Position numbers and translations under genes: made by a program
Part shown: piece after piece, positions 1-11,977 of the stretch
How positions within the stretch are numbered: position 1 is the first letter of the stretch
Layout of the letters: every line of letters begins with the position of its first letter
The notes under the pieces: generated by a model
Database searches by the model: none
The model's input: the letters and a program-made list of their open reading frames with translations, nothing else
Told to the model about the DNA's origin: nothing
Assembly (NCBI GenBank): GCA_028641055.1
Contig: CM054061.1
Coordinates: forward strand, 29,313,523 to 29,377,522
DNA length: 64,000 bases
Origin: Alopecurus myosuroides
Taxonomy: Eukaryota; Streptophyta; Magnoliopsida; Poales; Poaceae
Direction of reading: 5' to 3'

Positions 1-2262
1 TGACAGATTTCTGCCATTTATCGCATTTGCAACTTAATCTCTTTCTTTTGGTGTTCTTTTGAGAAAAATAGTTTTAAAAGAAGTTGTGACAGTAGCTAAT
101 GTTTTTTTTGAGTGTTAGCCTTGTGTTGAAACTGGACCATGTGAATTTATTATTTCAATTGCACTAACGTTGCTAATGAAGATTGTGAGAATTTTGATGT
201 GAAGGAAGTTTTCAAGCGTCAAGAGAAGAGGATGATATTATGTGATAAAGAAGAGTGAAAAGCCTAAGCTTGGGGATGCCCTGGTGGTACATCCAAGCAA
301 ATTCCAAGAAGACTCAAGCGTCTAAGCTTGGGGATACCCAAGGCATCCCCTTCTTCATCAACAAATTATTAGGTCACTTCTAGTGAAACTATATTTTTAT
401 TCGGTCGCATCTTATGTGCTTTACTTGGAGCGTCTTTTATTTTTGTTTTCGGTTTGTTTTTGGTTTTGCTTTCAGTTTTTTTTTACTTTTTCAATAAGCT
501 TGGTTGGACCCCAGAATTTTTTTATTGGAGAGTGACATGCTCCACTTTTTCATGAGAATACGTTGTATTCTTAATCTCTGTCTAGCTGCTGCATTTATTT
601 AGTTCCTGTTTTGCATGCATCTCTTCTAAGAGTTGTTAGTTTTAGTAGTGTTATTGAGTAATCTCATGTTTGCTTGCTGTATCATAAAGATTATTTTTGT
701 TAAAGCATGTTTTGTATGGTGCTTGTTGGGAGAAACAAAACTGCTGCTTGAAGTAGAATTTTATAACAGTGCTAGTAGAAGATTGTATAGACTGTGGCTA
801 GAACTTTTTCATGCCATGCTAAATATTATTTTAGTTTTAAAGCCTTGTGGTTATTGAGTAGCATGATTAGCCTCAAATATCTGAGAGTGTTTAATATGTC
901 TTGAAAGATTCATGAGTTGTTCTTGTCATAGTAAAGCATCAATATATGGTATTCTCTTTCGAATGTTTTATTTGGTTGACTTGGCGCATGCTCACACCAT
1001 GTTTATGACTACAAACCAGTCACGAATAGCCTCCATGACCACTTAGTTTTTGAACTAGTGATAGTTCTTATGTTTTAATTAATGATGCTTATGTCGCTAT
1101 GCATGATTATGGCTCTTATGCTCTCTTGATTTGTCGCTCCCAGTATTTTGCTAGCCTCCACCTGTACTGAGTATGAGCTCTACTCATGCATCCAAACTCC
1201 CTTAAACCAAAGTTTTTCCCATTGTGTACACCATACCTACCTACATGTGGTATTTAACTGCCATTCCAAGTAAATTGCTCATGTGTTACCTTTAAAACCT
1301 TCAAAATTACTCCGCCTTTATGTTCCTGTTTTTGCTCATGAGGACGTAAATAGAGAATCTTTATCTCACTTGTTGATTGGATTTCACACCCTGGACTAGT
1401 GGCTTCATCCGCTTATCCAAATGATAGAAGAGCTGGCAGCGTGGTGCCCAAGCCCAAATTAATGAAAACAAATTCTCTTCACTATTTTTTCCCGTGATTT
1501 ATCAGTCAAAGCATAATTCTGTAAACAAAAAAGAAAGAGGGATGACCTTCTACACCAGTTGCGTCCTTCACCATGGGAGCCGCTCTTGTGAATCCAGTTG
1601 GCTTGTGACGTACTGTATTTTCTATTTACCATTCGTTGACATTAGCATACATCTCCCAAAATATAGACACTCAGTGTCAAACTTTTAATACCTCTATTTA
1701 ATAAAATAAAAGCTCTAGCACATGAGTGATCCCTGCTTCCCTCTGCGAAGGGCCTTTCTTTTACTTTTATATTGAGTCTCCATCTCCTAACTTTATGCAC
1801 AATTGAGAGAGCATTTTTTCCATTCTGAGTTCTATGTGCATTTGTCCCATAAGCATCAATAATTACTTCATGATGTGATATTATTTGTTCTTAAATTATT
1901 TGTTCTAGTCTTCCTCATGAACTTTGAAGGTGTTCTGGTATTTATGTTTTGCCCCACTCTTAAGGACTAGCGAAATATCACTTTGCCATTCTTTCTCTAT
2001 ACCTGAAACAAACGTCTACCTTTGTTTGCATTATTATTCATGATCCTTTATTTGAGTTACTCTTCGTGATGCAAAGTAATTGCTATGATTTATTATTAAA
2101 GTTCTATTTATCATGTATGTGCTTAAAGTTTTATGATCTTAGCGTGCATATGCTTTTACATTAGATTGATCAAGTTTATGTTAGTAGCATGTCACCTCAG
2201 AAATTATTGTGTTTTATCGTTTACCTACTCTAGGACGAGTAGGAACTAAGCTTGGGGATAGT
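1..2262 (+). mobile_element. 3' internal region of Gypsy-type element A1 (non-coding)
   Basis: AT-rich sequence with no long reading frame, running into an LTR that starts at 2263. The motif 'cttggggat' next to 'ccaaggcatcccc' (about 315-355) recurs in reverse complement at about 49255-49280 in element A2, so both belong to one family. A polypurine tract, ggaactaagcttggggatag (about 2241-2260), sits directly before the LTR, as expected for a plus-oriented element. The 5' part lies outside the window. No gag or pol was seen. Confidence 0.7.
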
Positions 2263-2970
2263 TGATACATCTCCAACGTATCTATAATTTATGATGCTCC
2301 ATGATCATATTATGTCAATTTCTACTTGTTTTCTCCCTTATTTATAGCATTTTTATACGTTTTCCGAGACTAACCTATTAACAAGATGCCAAGTGCCAGT
2401 TCCTTATTTTATGATGTTTTTTGTTTCAGAAAAGTTGTTATGCAAACATTCTCGGAATTGGACACCACAAAGCTCGAAGTTCCTATTTTCCCCGGAAGCA
2501 TCCAGAACACCGAAGAGGAGTCGAAGACGGGCAACAAGGGGGCCACACCATAGGGTGGCGCGGGCCCCCCCTGGCCGAGCCACCTATAGGTGTGGGGCCC
2601 CTCGAGATCCACCGCCTTTTCCCTTTCGCCTATTTAAGCCCCCCGGATGGAAAACCCTTAGCACCTGATAAAAAATCCCCGAAAAGTTCCGCAGCCGCCG
2701 TCACCGTCAACCCTAGCTCAGGGGGTTCTGAAGCTGTTTCCGGCACCCTGCCGGAGAGGAGATCATCACCGGAGGCTTGTACATCACCATGCCTTCCTCC
2801 GGAATGATGCGTGAGTAGTTGATCCTTGGACTACGGGTTCGTAGCTGTAGCTAGATGGTTGTCTTCTCCTCATATGCCTCAATGATTAGATCACGTGAGC
2901 TGCCTATCATGATCGTGATTGATCTTATGTAACTCTATGTGATGTGTTTGATGTGATCCGATGAATATTG
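2263..2970 (+). repeat. 3' LTR of element A1, left part
   Basis: Starts TGATACATCTCCAACG after a polypurine tract. It contains the GC-rich stretch and 'cctatttaagcc' TATA-like box (about 2629-2640) typical of this LTR type, which recurs in reverse at 32455-34070 and 51491-53084. It is interrupted after 2970 by element C, whose target duplication TATTG is 2966-2970 and 11973-11977. Confidence 0.8.
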
Positions 2971-5650
2971 TGTGACGCCCCGTGATCGAGCACTATGCAG
3001 ATTTCAACATTCCCGCCAAATCCGCATAATAACCGATCCCAGGTTGCCATTTATGATAACATTACAATAGTTCACGAATAATCCACAATTACAACAGCAT
3101 CAGATAGATACAAGATAACTCGAACGAGCCAGGGCTTACAACTGATACAATACAAAGATCCAAATAACAGCGGAAGAAACAAACGTCCGTCTACGGACAA
3201 GATCCAAATTGGACTAAGAGTCCTGAAGATAACCGAAGGCGTCCAATCCCTGCCCAGGCCAAGCCGGAGGGATTCCCAAGCTAACGTCGTCAGACTTCAA
3301 ACCTGTTGACTGCAATTTGGAATTTGCAGCCACGAAAGAGATTCGTGGGTCAGTACGGTTAAGTACTGGCAAGGGGGATAAAGCCCATACTCACAAGTTA
3401 CCGGCGTAGCCAGTCATCACAAGATACAAATACTTTAGGATCAACAGAAAGGAAGGGGTTATTGCAAATAAGCGACAACAGGCTGCACTAACCAACTACA
3501 GAGATTATATTAATTCCAACTAACAGAAAGGGGATAAGATCGAGGGTTGTAACCAACTGAAAGTAAATCCAAACAAACCCATCCTGGACCTCGCCCCTTT
3601 AGCCAAAGAAGCAATCCGAGGATAACTCACACAGTTGTATTAAGGTGATTCAAGTTATTGTGTGAATAAACCTGTTACTAGTCAAGTTGTTAATCAGTGG
3701 GTATATCATGGTTGATCATTATGTTTAAGTTGTCCTGAGTACTTGTTAGCCAGTACTTTCACCAAGTAATCCATAACCGCGGAAAACACGGCTTCTCGAG
3801 AAGATTATCCCTGCAGGGTTGCACCATAGTAACCGACACTCATGAATATCCCGCCAGATGGAGTGGCCACTCCACCAAGCGGGGCACTCAACACAATCCA
3901 ACCCTTCTTCGCATCAAGCCCAAAGCACCTTGGGCGCACGGCTACTCGGGCCCAGAAGAAAATGGACCCTCATAGCACTCTAAGACCGTGTCCCCCTATA
4001 TGCCGACTACGAAAGTTCCACCCGGGATCCAAGGGCTCGCAAGATCATGCATGCAGCAAATGGAAAACCCGAACTAAATGAGGCGATTTGGACGAGATGC
4101 GAATCAGGTCAAACTGAGGGGGAGCCCATACTCCCCAAATGCGGGTAGTGCGCTCATCATGGATCAGTAGACAAGACCCTTTTCCTATTAGGGTCGACAC
4201 TAGCAGGCCTCAAAACCACAAAGGGCCTCCTGCCGGTGCCTTATCATCAAATTTATTATTAATAGTAACATTAGCATGATTGATTGATTAAACATCGAGC
4301 CCCTAGAACGATAATAAAGTAGTAACAGAAAGTAACGGGTAACAGACTCGAGCAAAGCAACCTAAGCATGCTAGTAAGACACGGGCTCAAGCAAATGGTT
4401 ATAGGTAGGGAGGTGAGGCAATATCAAGGTTAAGGGATTCATGTGATGGGTTCGTAACAGAAACAACTACTACTAAGGCTAGCAGAAAAGAATAACGGAA
4501 AGAATCGGTAACAAGTGATGAAAGGCAGCCATATGGCATGCAAGTGAGTATACTTGCCTGAGATCCCGCAAGGTAGCAGAACTTGTCGTTGCTCACATCA
4601 TCTCAACGTCCTATCCGGGAAGAAGCAATGAACCTCGAACAAACACCGGAATGCAACAATTACTACTACGGCAAAAGATCCAGCATGATCAAGATATGGA
4701 TGCATGACAAGTTTAAAGATGCATCAAGGTAAACTAGTTGACAAGATAAACAAATTTAAATGGACCCATATGCAATTTGAGTTGCATATGAAAAGCCCAT
4801 GCATTATGGTTGAAACAATTGTTTTCCAACTAATCAACAGGTGTAGGTGGGTTAGCATGATGCAGGCAAAAGGGAAACAGCAAAATAACAACATTAGAAT
4901 CAAATTAGAATAGGGTGTAGCAATTTAGAATTTTATTATTAATTTTAGGGAATTTTGGGTGCCTTAAAGGTGACACTCAAATACTTGTTGTTTTCACCCA
5001 TTTAAAATGTTCAAAACAAATAACAAAGTTGACATTTGAAAAGGTTATCAAATTTTAGTTGGATTACATGTTTCACATTTTGAAATTGGACTTAGGATTA
5101 TTTAATTATGAATTAAACAATATTAAACAATTTTTAATTGAATTAAACAAGTTTTAAATTGTTTAGGCAATTTTAATTATTCAAAACAGAAAACAAAAAT
5201 TATATTTGAAAAGGTTATTTGAAATGGTATTGAAAACATATTTTATTTGCATGATTTGGACTTGTGAATAATTAGTTATTGAATTTAGCAAATACAATTG
5301 AAATGATTTAAATTTGAATTTGAATTGCAATTTGAAAGTTCAAAACAGAACACAATTTGGATATTTGGTTAGATTAGGAAATTTGGAACAGAATAGATAT
5401 AAAGTTTGTGTTTATTGGATTTATAAAACAAAAGATATGGAATTTCAAAGTTTCTAGTCAAATCTGTTTATTTAAAAAGGAATTGGATTATTGGAAATTC
5501 GCAGAAATCCAATTGTTACACAGCAGCACTCTGCACGCAGTCACTGCGCAGTGGGCCAGCTGCCAACGTGGTCCTGCGCAGCGCCGCGTGGCACAGAAGG
5601 TCGCTGACAGGTGGGCCTGCTCACGCTTGGACGGGAAAAGAAGCAAAAAT

Positions 5651-5726
5651 GGGGCTTGCGGGACTCGAACCCGTGCCCTGCGCCTGCGCGCACACGGTGC
5701 AGTACCAGCTGCGCTGCGATTCTTGT
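5651..5726 (-). other. tRNA-like module with A-box and B-box (left LTR of element C)
   Basis: On the minus strand the sequence has a perfect Pol III B-box, GGTTCGAGTCC (5661-5671), inside a T-arm-like hairpin CGGG-TTCGAGT-CCCG. About 45 nt upstream is an A-box-like CAGCGCAGCTGG (5705-5716; one mismatch to TRGYNNARNNGG) within a D-arm-like hairpin GCAG...CTGC. The acceptor stem does not pair (3' side AAGCCCC has no GGGGCTT partner), so it is not a functional tRNA gene. It lies about 720 nt downstream of the LTR TATA box. The right LTR copy holds the same module at 10400-10475. Confidence 0.6.
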
Positions 5727-6443
5727 TTGACAGATAGGGCGAAAGTTTCAGGTTAAGGTTCAGCTCCGTCGTTGGACTGACGAAACTGACGAAGCCACGC
5801 TTCCACGGCTGACAGAAGGTGAACGCCGGCGTGGTCAACAGCACGGCGGCGCTAGGTACGTGCTAGGTGTGCGTGTGCTCGTGCAGATCGTGCGCTGGAC
5901 CAAGCACAAGCAGCAGAGGGAGAGGGTAAGGTGACGGTGGAGCTCACCGCGGCGGTAGTAGGAAGCAGAGGTTCGATGACGTCCTCGTCGGCGTCAGCAG
6001 CGGTGGAGAAGTGGACGGCGGCGCTGCTCCCGTCGATGGATGGCTCCTCTGCGGTGTCCAACGGAGAGAGGGAACGGTGGCGACTCGATCCCCGCGGTCG
6101 GACAGCTACGCGGGGCTAGGAGGTGGCGGCGCCACCGGAAAGTTCAGAGGCTCGCCGATAGGCTCGACGGCGTCAGACCCGCGGACGGCGGCGCAGTTGC
6201 GGCCTTCTTCGTGCTCACAGTTGGTGTCCAAGAGGGAGAGTGGAAGGTGGCGAGCTCGTTTCTGGTGGCTAACAGAGGTGGCGGTGGATGATCGCGGCGG
6301 GGCTCGCCGATGTTCAGAGAAGATCGCCGGTGAAGAAGCTTCAGAGAGGGAGGAAACCAGAGAGAGAGAGCAGGGATGGCGGCGCGGCGCGAGGCGTAGC
6401 TAGCACCTAGGGTTAGGGTTAGGTGCGGGAAGGTCGAGGGGAT

Positions 6444-6450
6444 CTTATAG
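6444..6450 (-). promoter_or_regulatory. TATA box of element C (left LTR; right copy at 11194-11199)
   Basis: Minus-strand CTATAAGATC precedes a pyrimidine-rich leader. About 20-35 nt downstream are two CTAACCC repeats (plus-strand ctagggttagggttagg, 6409-6425), resembling the telo-box motif often found near plant transcription starts. Confidence 0.55.
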
Positions 6451-7224
6451 AGGCGCGGAGGGCGTCGCTGGCCGCCGGAGTCGCCGCGGGGTTGCGGTGG
6501 CTCCGCGCGATGGCCTGCCGTACAAGATCAGGACGAAGGCACGATTTTCGGCGCAGCGAAGCGGTACGCTGCGGAGAGAGGGGCTGGGCTGCGCGCGCTA
6601 GGGCTTAGGTGGGCTTGGGCCAGGTAGGTGCTGCTGCGCGCGGTAGTTAGCTGCGTTTTATTAATTTCTCCTGTTTTTTTTTTTTTTTGCTGAAACAGTT
6701 TTGGGATAAAACTGTTAAGGTTTTATTTAATAAAAAATTCAGAAAAATTAGGTTAGGCTAGTTAGGAATTTAGAAACCATATTCCAAGATTTGATTTCAA
6801 AATTTTGATATTTAAAATAAATTTTGTATTTGAAACCAATTTAGGGGATTTTCAACATTAATAAACCATTATGAAAACATGCTTTAAAATAGGGTTACCC
6901 CTAAGATTTAATTTGATTGGAAATTAGTTGTTTGAAATAAACCCAACAATTTGGTGAATGACTGGATTGGAATTTTTGGAAGTAGCCATTAGGGTTTTTA
7001 ACAAGAGGGGGGGGGAAGTTATTAACAAGCAATTGGATTAAACAATTTTCAAAATATTGAAGAACAATGAGTGGTTTAGTTTGCAAGTTTGAAATTGCAA
7101 AAATTTTGAGCAAGGGTGAAAGTTTAAATTGTTTTGAAAATTTCAGTTGTGATGCAAACATGGTGCAATGCAATGTGATGCATATGATGCAAGCAAACAA
7201 ACAGGTAACACCCCAGGTGTTACA

Positions 7225-7723
7225 GACGACACCACTAACAAGGGATTGCGCCCTCGCAATCCACCTGCTAGCCCGGGAGGGGAAAGAAGTTCGACTATCG
7301 ATTCTTCGTGCTTCCAGTTGATCTCCTCGACACCACTAACAAGGGTTTCTCGACACCACTAACAAGGGATTCTTGCTCGGAGTGACGACGATGTTCTTCC
7401 ACCAGGAATCTTCCGATGATCGAACCTATTAGGTTAAGGGCTCAGAAAACGTCCACCCACGTAGGATCCTAATGCTTTGAAAGATAGACAGGAAGAGAGA
7501 CTCCAAAACAAATAAGATGGGAGGGGAAATAGATTAGAGGTAAGGAGAAAACAAGAATCCTATTGAGATGTTTTCCGAAATAGTTTAGCAGAAATAGTTT
7601 TTTGACACTCTAGGAACAACGACCGTTAGCGAGGTTAACCTACAGGCTTTGCGGACCCGTTGCTTCGATAACCATTCGTATCGAAACAATATCGGGAATC
7701 GGAACCTAGGCTCTGATACCATT
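7225..7723 (-). other. Entire internal domain of element C (499 bp, non-coding)
   Basis: It runs from the primer-binding site at the right end to the 3' LTR at 7224. It holds three copies of CACCACTAACAAGGG (from about 7230, 7331 and 7354), two of them only about 23 bp apart. No frame resembles a retroelement protein. A clear polypurine tract next to 7224 was not seen, which is odd for an element that transposed recently. Confidence 0.75.
7710..7721 (-). promoter_or_regulatory. Primer-binding site of element C
   Basis: Plus-strand gctctgatacca is the reverse complement of TGGTATCAGAGC, the standard complement of the initiator tRNA-Met 3' end. It is two bases from the 5' LTR (starting at 7724), the usual spacing, and fixes the minus orientation. 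Confidence 0.9.
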
Positions 7724-10700
7724 TGTGACGCCCCGTGATCGAGCACTATGCAGATTTCAACATTCCCGCCAAATCCGCATAATAACCGATCCCAGGTTGC
7801 CATTTATGATAACATTACAATAGTTCACGAATAATCCACAATTACAACAGCATCAGATAGATACAAGATAACTCGAACGAGCCAGGGCTTACAACTGATA
7901 CAATACAAAGATCCAAATAACAGCGGAAGAAACAAACGTCCGTCTACGGACAAGATCCAAATTGGACTAAGAGTCCTGAAGATAACCGAAGGCGTCCAAT
8001 CCCTGCCCAGGCCAAGCCGGAGGGATTCCCAAGCTAACGTCGTCAGACTTCAAACCTGTTGACTGCAATTTGGAATTTGCAGCCACGAAAGAGATTCGTG
8101 GGTCAGTACGGTTAAGTACTGGCAAGGGGGATAAAGCCCATACTCACAAGTTACCGGCGTAGCCAGTCATCACAAGATACAAATACTTTAGGATCAACGG
8201 AAAGGAAGGGGTTATTGCAAATAAGCGACAACAGGCTGCACTAACCAACTACAGAGATTATATTAATTCCAACTAACAGAAAGGGGATAAGATCGAGGGT
8301 TGTAACCAACTGAAAGTAAATCCAAACAAACCCATCCTGGACCTCGCCCCTTTAGCCAAAGAAGCAATCCGAGGATAACTCACACAGTTGTATTAAGGTG
8401 ATTCAAGTTATTGTGTGAATAACCTGTTACTAGTCAAGTTGTTAATCAGTGGGTATATCATGGTTGATCATTATGTTTAAGTTGTCCTGAGTACTTGTTA
8501 GCCAGTACTTTCACCAAGTAATCCATAACCGCGGAAAACACGGCTTCTCGAGAAGATTATCCCTGCAGGGTTGCACCATAGTAACCGACACTCATGAATA
8601 TCCCGCCAGATGGAGTGGCCACTCCACCAAGCGGGGCACTCAACACAATCCAACCCTTCTTCGCATCAAGCCCAAAGCACCTTGGGCGCACGGCTACTCG
8701 AGCCCAGAAGAAAATGGACCCTCATAGCACTCTAAGACCGTGTCCCCCTATATGCCGACTACGAAAGTTCCACCCGGGATCCAAGGGCTCGCAAGATCAT
8801 GCATGCAGCAAATGGAAAACCCGAACTAAATGAGGCGATTTGGACGAGATGCGAATCAGGTCAAACTGAGGGGGAGCCCATACTCCCCAAATGCGGGTAG
8901 TGCGCTCATCATGGATCAGTAGACAAGACCCTTTTCCTATTAGGGTCGACACTAGCAGGCCTCAAAACCACAAAGGGCCTCCTGCCGGTGCCTTATCATC
9001 AAATTTATTATTAATAGTAACATTAGCATGATTGATTGATTAAACATCGAGCCCCCAGAACGATAATAAAGTAGTAACAGAAAGTAACGGGTAACAGACT
9101 CGAGCAAAGCAACCTAAGCATGCTAGTAAGACACAGGCTCAAGCAAAGGTTATAGGAGGGAGGTGAGGCAATATCAGGGTTAAGGATTCATGTGATGGGT
9201 TCGTAACAGAAACAACTACTACTAAGGCTAGCAGAAAAGAACAACGGAAAGAATCGGTAACAAGTGATGAAAGGCAGCCATATGGCATGCAAGTGAGTAT
9301 ACTTGCCTGAGATCCCGCAAGGTAGCAGAACTTGTCGTTGCTCACATCATCTCAACGTCCTATCCGGGAAGAAGCAACGAACCTCGAACAAACACCGGAA
9401 TGCAACAATTACTACTACGGCAAAAGATCCAGCATGATCAAGATATGGATGCATGACAAGTTTAATGATGCATCAAGGTAAACTAGTTGACAAGATAAAC
9501 AAATTTAAATGGACCCATATGCAATTTGAGTTGCATATGAAAAGCCCATGCATTATGGTTGAAACAATTGTTTTCCAACTAATCAACAGGTGTAGGTGGG
9601 TTAGCATGATGCAGGCAAAAGGGAAACAGCAAAATAACAACATTAGAATCAAATTAGAATAGGGTGTAGCAATTTAGAATTTTATTATTAATTTTAGGGA
9701 ATTTTGGGTGCCTTAAAGGTGACACTCAAATACTTGTTGTTTTCACCCATTTAAAATGTTCAAAACAAATAACAAAGTTGATATTTGAAAAGGTTATCAA
9801 ATTTTAGTTGGATTACATGTTTCACATTTTGAAATTGGACTTAGGATTATTTACTTATGAATTAAACAATATTAAACAATTTTTAATTGAATTAAACAAG
9901 TTTTAAATTGTTTAGGCAATTTTAATTATTCAAAACAGAAAACAAAAATTATATTTGAAAAGGTTATTTGAAATGGTATTGAAAACATATTTTATTTGCA
10001 TGATTTGGACTTGTGAATAATTAGTTATTGAATTTAGCAAATACAATTGAAATGATTTAAATTTGAATTTGAATTGCAATTTGAAAGTTCAAAACAGAAC
10101 ACAATTTGGATATTTGGTTAGATTAGGAAATTTGGAACAGAATAGATATAAAGTTTGTGTTTATTGGATTTATAAAACAAAAGATATGGAATTTCAAAGT
10201 TTCTAGTCAAATCTGTTTATTTAAAAAGGAATTGGATTATTGGAAATTCGCAGAAATCCAATTGTTACACAGCAGCACTCTGCACGCAGTCACTGCGCAG
10301 TGGGCCAGCTGCCAACGTGGTCCTGCGCAGCGCCGCGTGGCACAGAAGGTCGCTGACAGGTGGGCCTGCTCACGCTTGGACGGGAAAAGAAGCAAAAATG
10401 GGGCTTGCGGGACTCGAACCCGTGCCCTGCGCCTGCGCGCACACGGTGCAGTACCAGCTGCGCTGCGATTCGTGTTTGACAGATAGGGCGAAAGTTTCAG
10501 GTTAAGGTTCAGCTCCGTCGTTGGACTGACGAAACTGACGAAGCCACGCTTCCACGGCTGACAGAAGGTGAACGCCGGCGTGGTCAACAGCACGGCGGCG
10601 CTAGGTACGTGCTAGGTGTGCGTGTGCTCGTGCAGATCGTGTGCTGGACCAAGCGCAAGCAGCAGAGGGAGAGGGTAAGGTGACGGTGGAGCTCACCGCG

Positions 10701-11972
10701 GCGGTAGTAGGAAGCAGAGGTTCGATGACGTCCTCGTCGGCGTCAGCAGCGGTGCAGAAGTGGACGGCGGCGCTGCTCCCGTCGATGGATGGCTCCTCTG
10801 CGGTGTCCAACGGAGAGAGGGAACGGTGGCGACTCGATCCCCGCGGTCGGACAGCTACGCGGGGCTAGGAGGTGGCGGCGCCACCGGAAAGTTCAGAGGC
10901 TCGCCGATAGGCTCGACGGCGTCAGACCCGCGGACGGCGGCGCAGTTGCGGCCTTCTTCGTGCTCACAGTTGGTGTCCAAGAGGGAGAGTGGAAGGTGGC
11001 GAGCTCGTTTCTGGTGGCTAACAGAGGTGGCGGTGGATGATCGCGGCGGGGCTCGCCGATGTTCAGAGAAGATCGCCGGTGAAGAAGCTTCAGAGAGGGA
11101 GGAAACCAGAGAGAGAGAGCAGGGATGGCGGCGCGGCGCGAGGCGTAGCTAGCACCTAGGGTTAGGGTTAGGTGCGGGAAGGTCGAGGGGATCTTATAGA
11201 GGCGCGGAGGGCGTCGCTGGCCGCCGGAGTCGCCGCGGGGTTGCGGTGGCTCCGCGCGATGGCCTGCCGTACAAGATCAGGACGAAGGCACGATTTTCGG
11301 CGCAGCGAAGCGGTACGCTGCGGAGAGAGGGGCTGGGCTGCGCGCGCTAGGGCTTAGGTGGGCTTGGGCCAGGTAGGTGCTGCTGCGCGCGGTAGTTAGC
11401 TGCGTTTTATTAATTTCTCCTGTTTTTTTTTTTTTTTGCTGAAACAGTTTTGGGATAAAACTGTTAAGGTTTTATTTAATAAAAAATTCAGAAAAATTAG
11501 GTTAGGCTAGTTAGGAATTTAGAAACCATATTCCAAGATTTGATTTCAAAATTTTGATATTTAAAATAAATTTTGTATTTGAAACCAATTTAGGGGATTT
11601 TCAACATTAATAAACCATTATGAAAACATGCTTTAAAATAGGGTTACCCCTAAGATTTAATTTGATTGGAAATTAGTTGTTTGAAATAAACCCAACAATT
11701 TGGTGAATGACTGGATTGGAATTTTTGGAAGTAGCCATTAGGGTTTTTAACAAGAGGGGGGGGAAGTTATTAACAAGCAATTGGATTAAACAATTTTCAA
11801 AATATTGAAGAACAATGAGTGGTTTAGTTTGCAAGTTTGAAATTGCAAAAATTTTGAGCAAGGGTGAAAGTTTAAATTGTTTTGAAAATTTCAGTTGTGA
11901 TGCAAACATGGTGCAATGCAATGTGATGCATATGATGCAAGCAAACAAACAGGTAACACCCCAGGTGTTACA
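7724..11972 (-). repeat. 5' LTR of element C (right copy)
   Basis: Near-identical to 2971-7224, with scattered substitutions and one- or few-base indels (for example at 8419 and 9147). It contains the same tRNA-like module (10400-10475), GC-rich block and TATA box. It ends GGTGTTACA at 11972, followed by the target duplication TATTG. Confidence 0.88.
10400..10475 (-). other. tRNA-like module with A-box and B-box (right LTR of element C)
   Basis: Same module as at 5651-5726. The B-box GGTTCGAGTCC is at about 10410-10420 on the minus strand and the A-box-like CAGCGCAGCTGG at about 10454-10465. In this 5' LTR copy it would lie inside the transcribed leader of the genomic RNA. Confidence 0.6.
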
Positions 11973-11977
11973 TATTG

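Larger units (their letters stand above)
2971..7224 (-). repeat. 3' LTR of element C (left copy)
   Basis: Reading on the minus strand, U3 begins TGTAACACCTGGGGTGTTAC (7224 downward). A TATA box lies near 6450 and a very long R-U5 or leader portion follows down to 2971. It contains a GC-rich block (5550-6650), a tRNA-like module (5651-5726) and AT-rich stretches (4900-5500). Small open frames inside the GC block are not supported as genes. Confidence 0.88.
2971..11972 (-). mobile_element. Element C: complete non-autonomous LTR retrotransposon with giant LTRs and a 499-bp interior
   Basis: Two near-identical direct repeats of 4254 bp (2971-7224) and 4249 bp (7724-11972) flank only 499 bp. Termini are TGTGACGCCCC and GGTGTTACA on the plus strand (TG...CA). 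Five-base target duplications TATTG (2966-2970 and 11973-11977) show an intact insertion. The primer-binding site (tRNA-iMet type) is antisense at 7710-7721, so the element is minus-oriented and its 5' LTR is the right copy. There is no gag, protease, RT or integrase; mobility would need proteins in trans. I counted about 20 LTR differences by eye, implying a recent insertion. It is either a LARD/TRIM-like element or an internal-deletion derivative of a larger Gypsy element. Confidence 0.9.

Noticed and set aside
5651..5726. A functional tRNA gene on the minus strand
   Set aside because: The 3' acceptor side has no complementary 5' side, the anticodon arm is poor, and it sits inside an LTR.
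6409..6425. Interstitial telomeric repeat
   Set aside because: Only two TTAGGG-like units, not the plant TTTAGGG array, and positioned at a promoter.
5852..6608. Several open frames in the GC-rich block of the element C LTR (repeated at 10601-11357)
   Set aside because: They overlap on both strands, reflect GC-rich composition and copy along with the LTR; conservation between two recent LTR copies is not evidence of coding.
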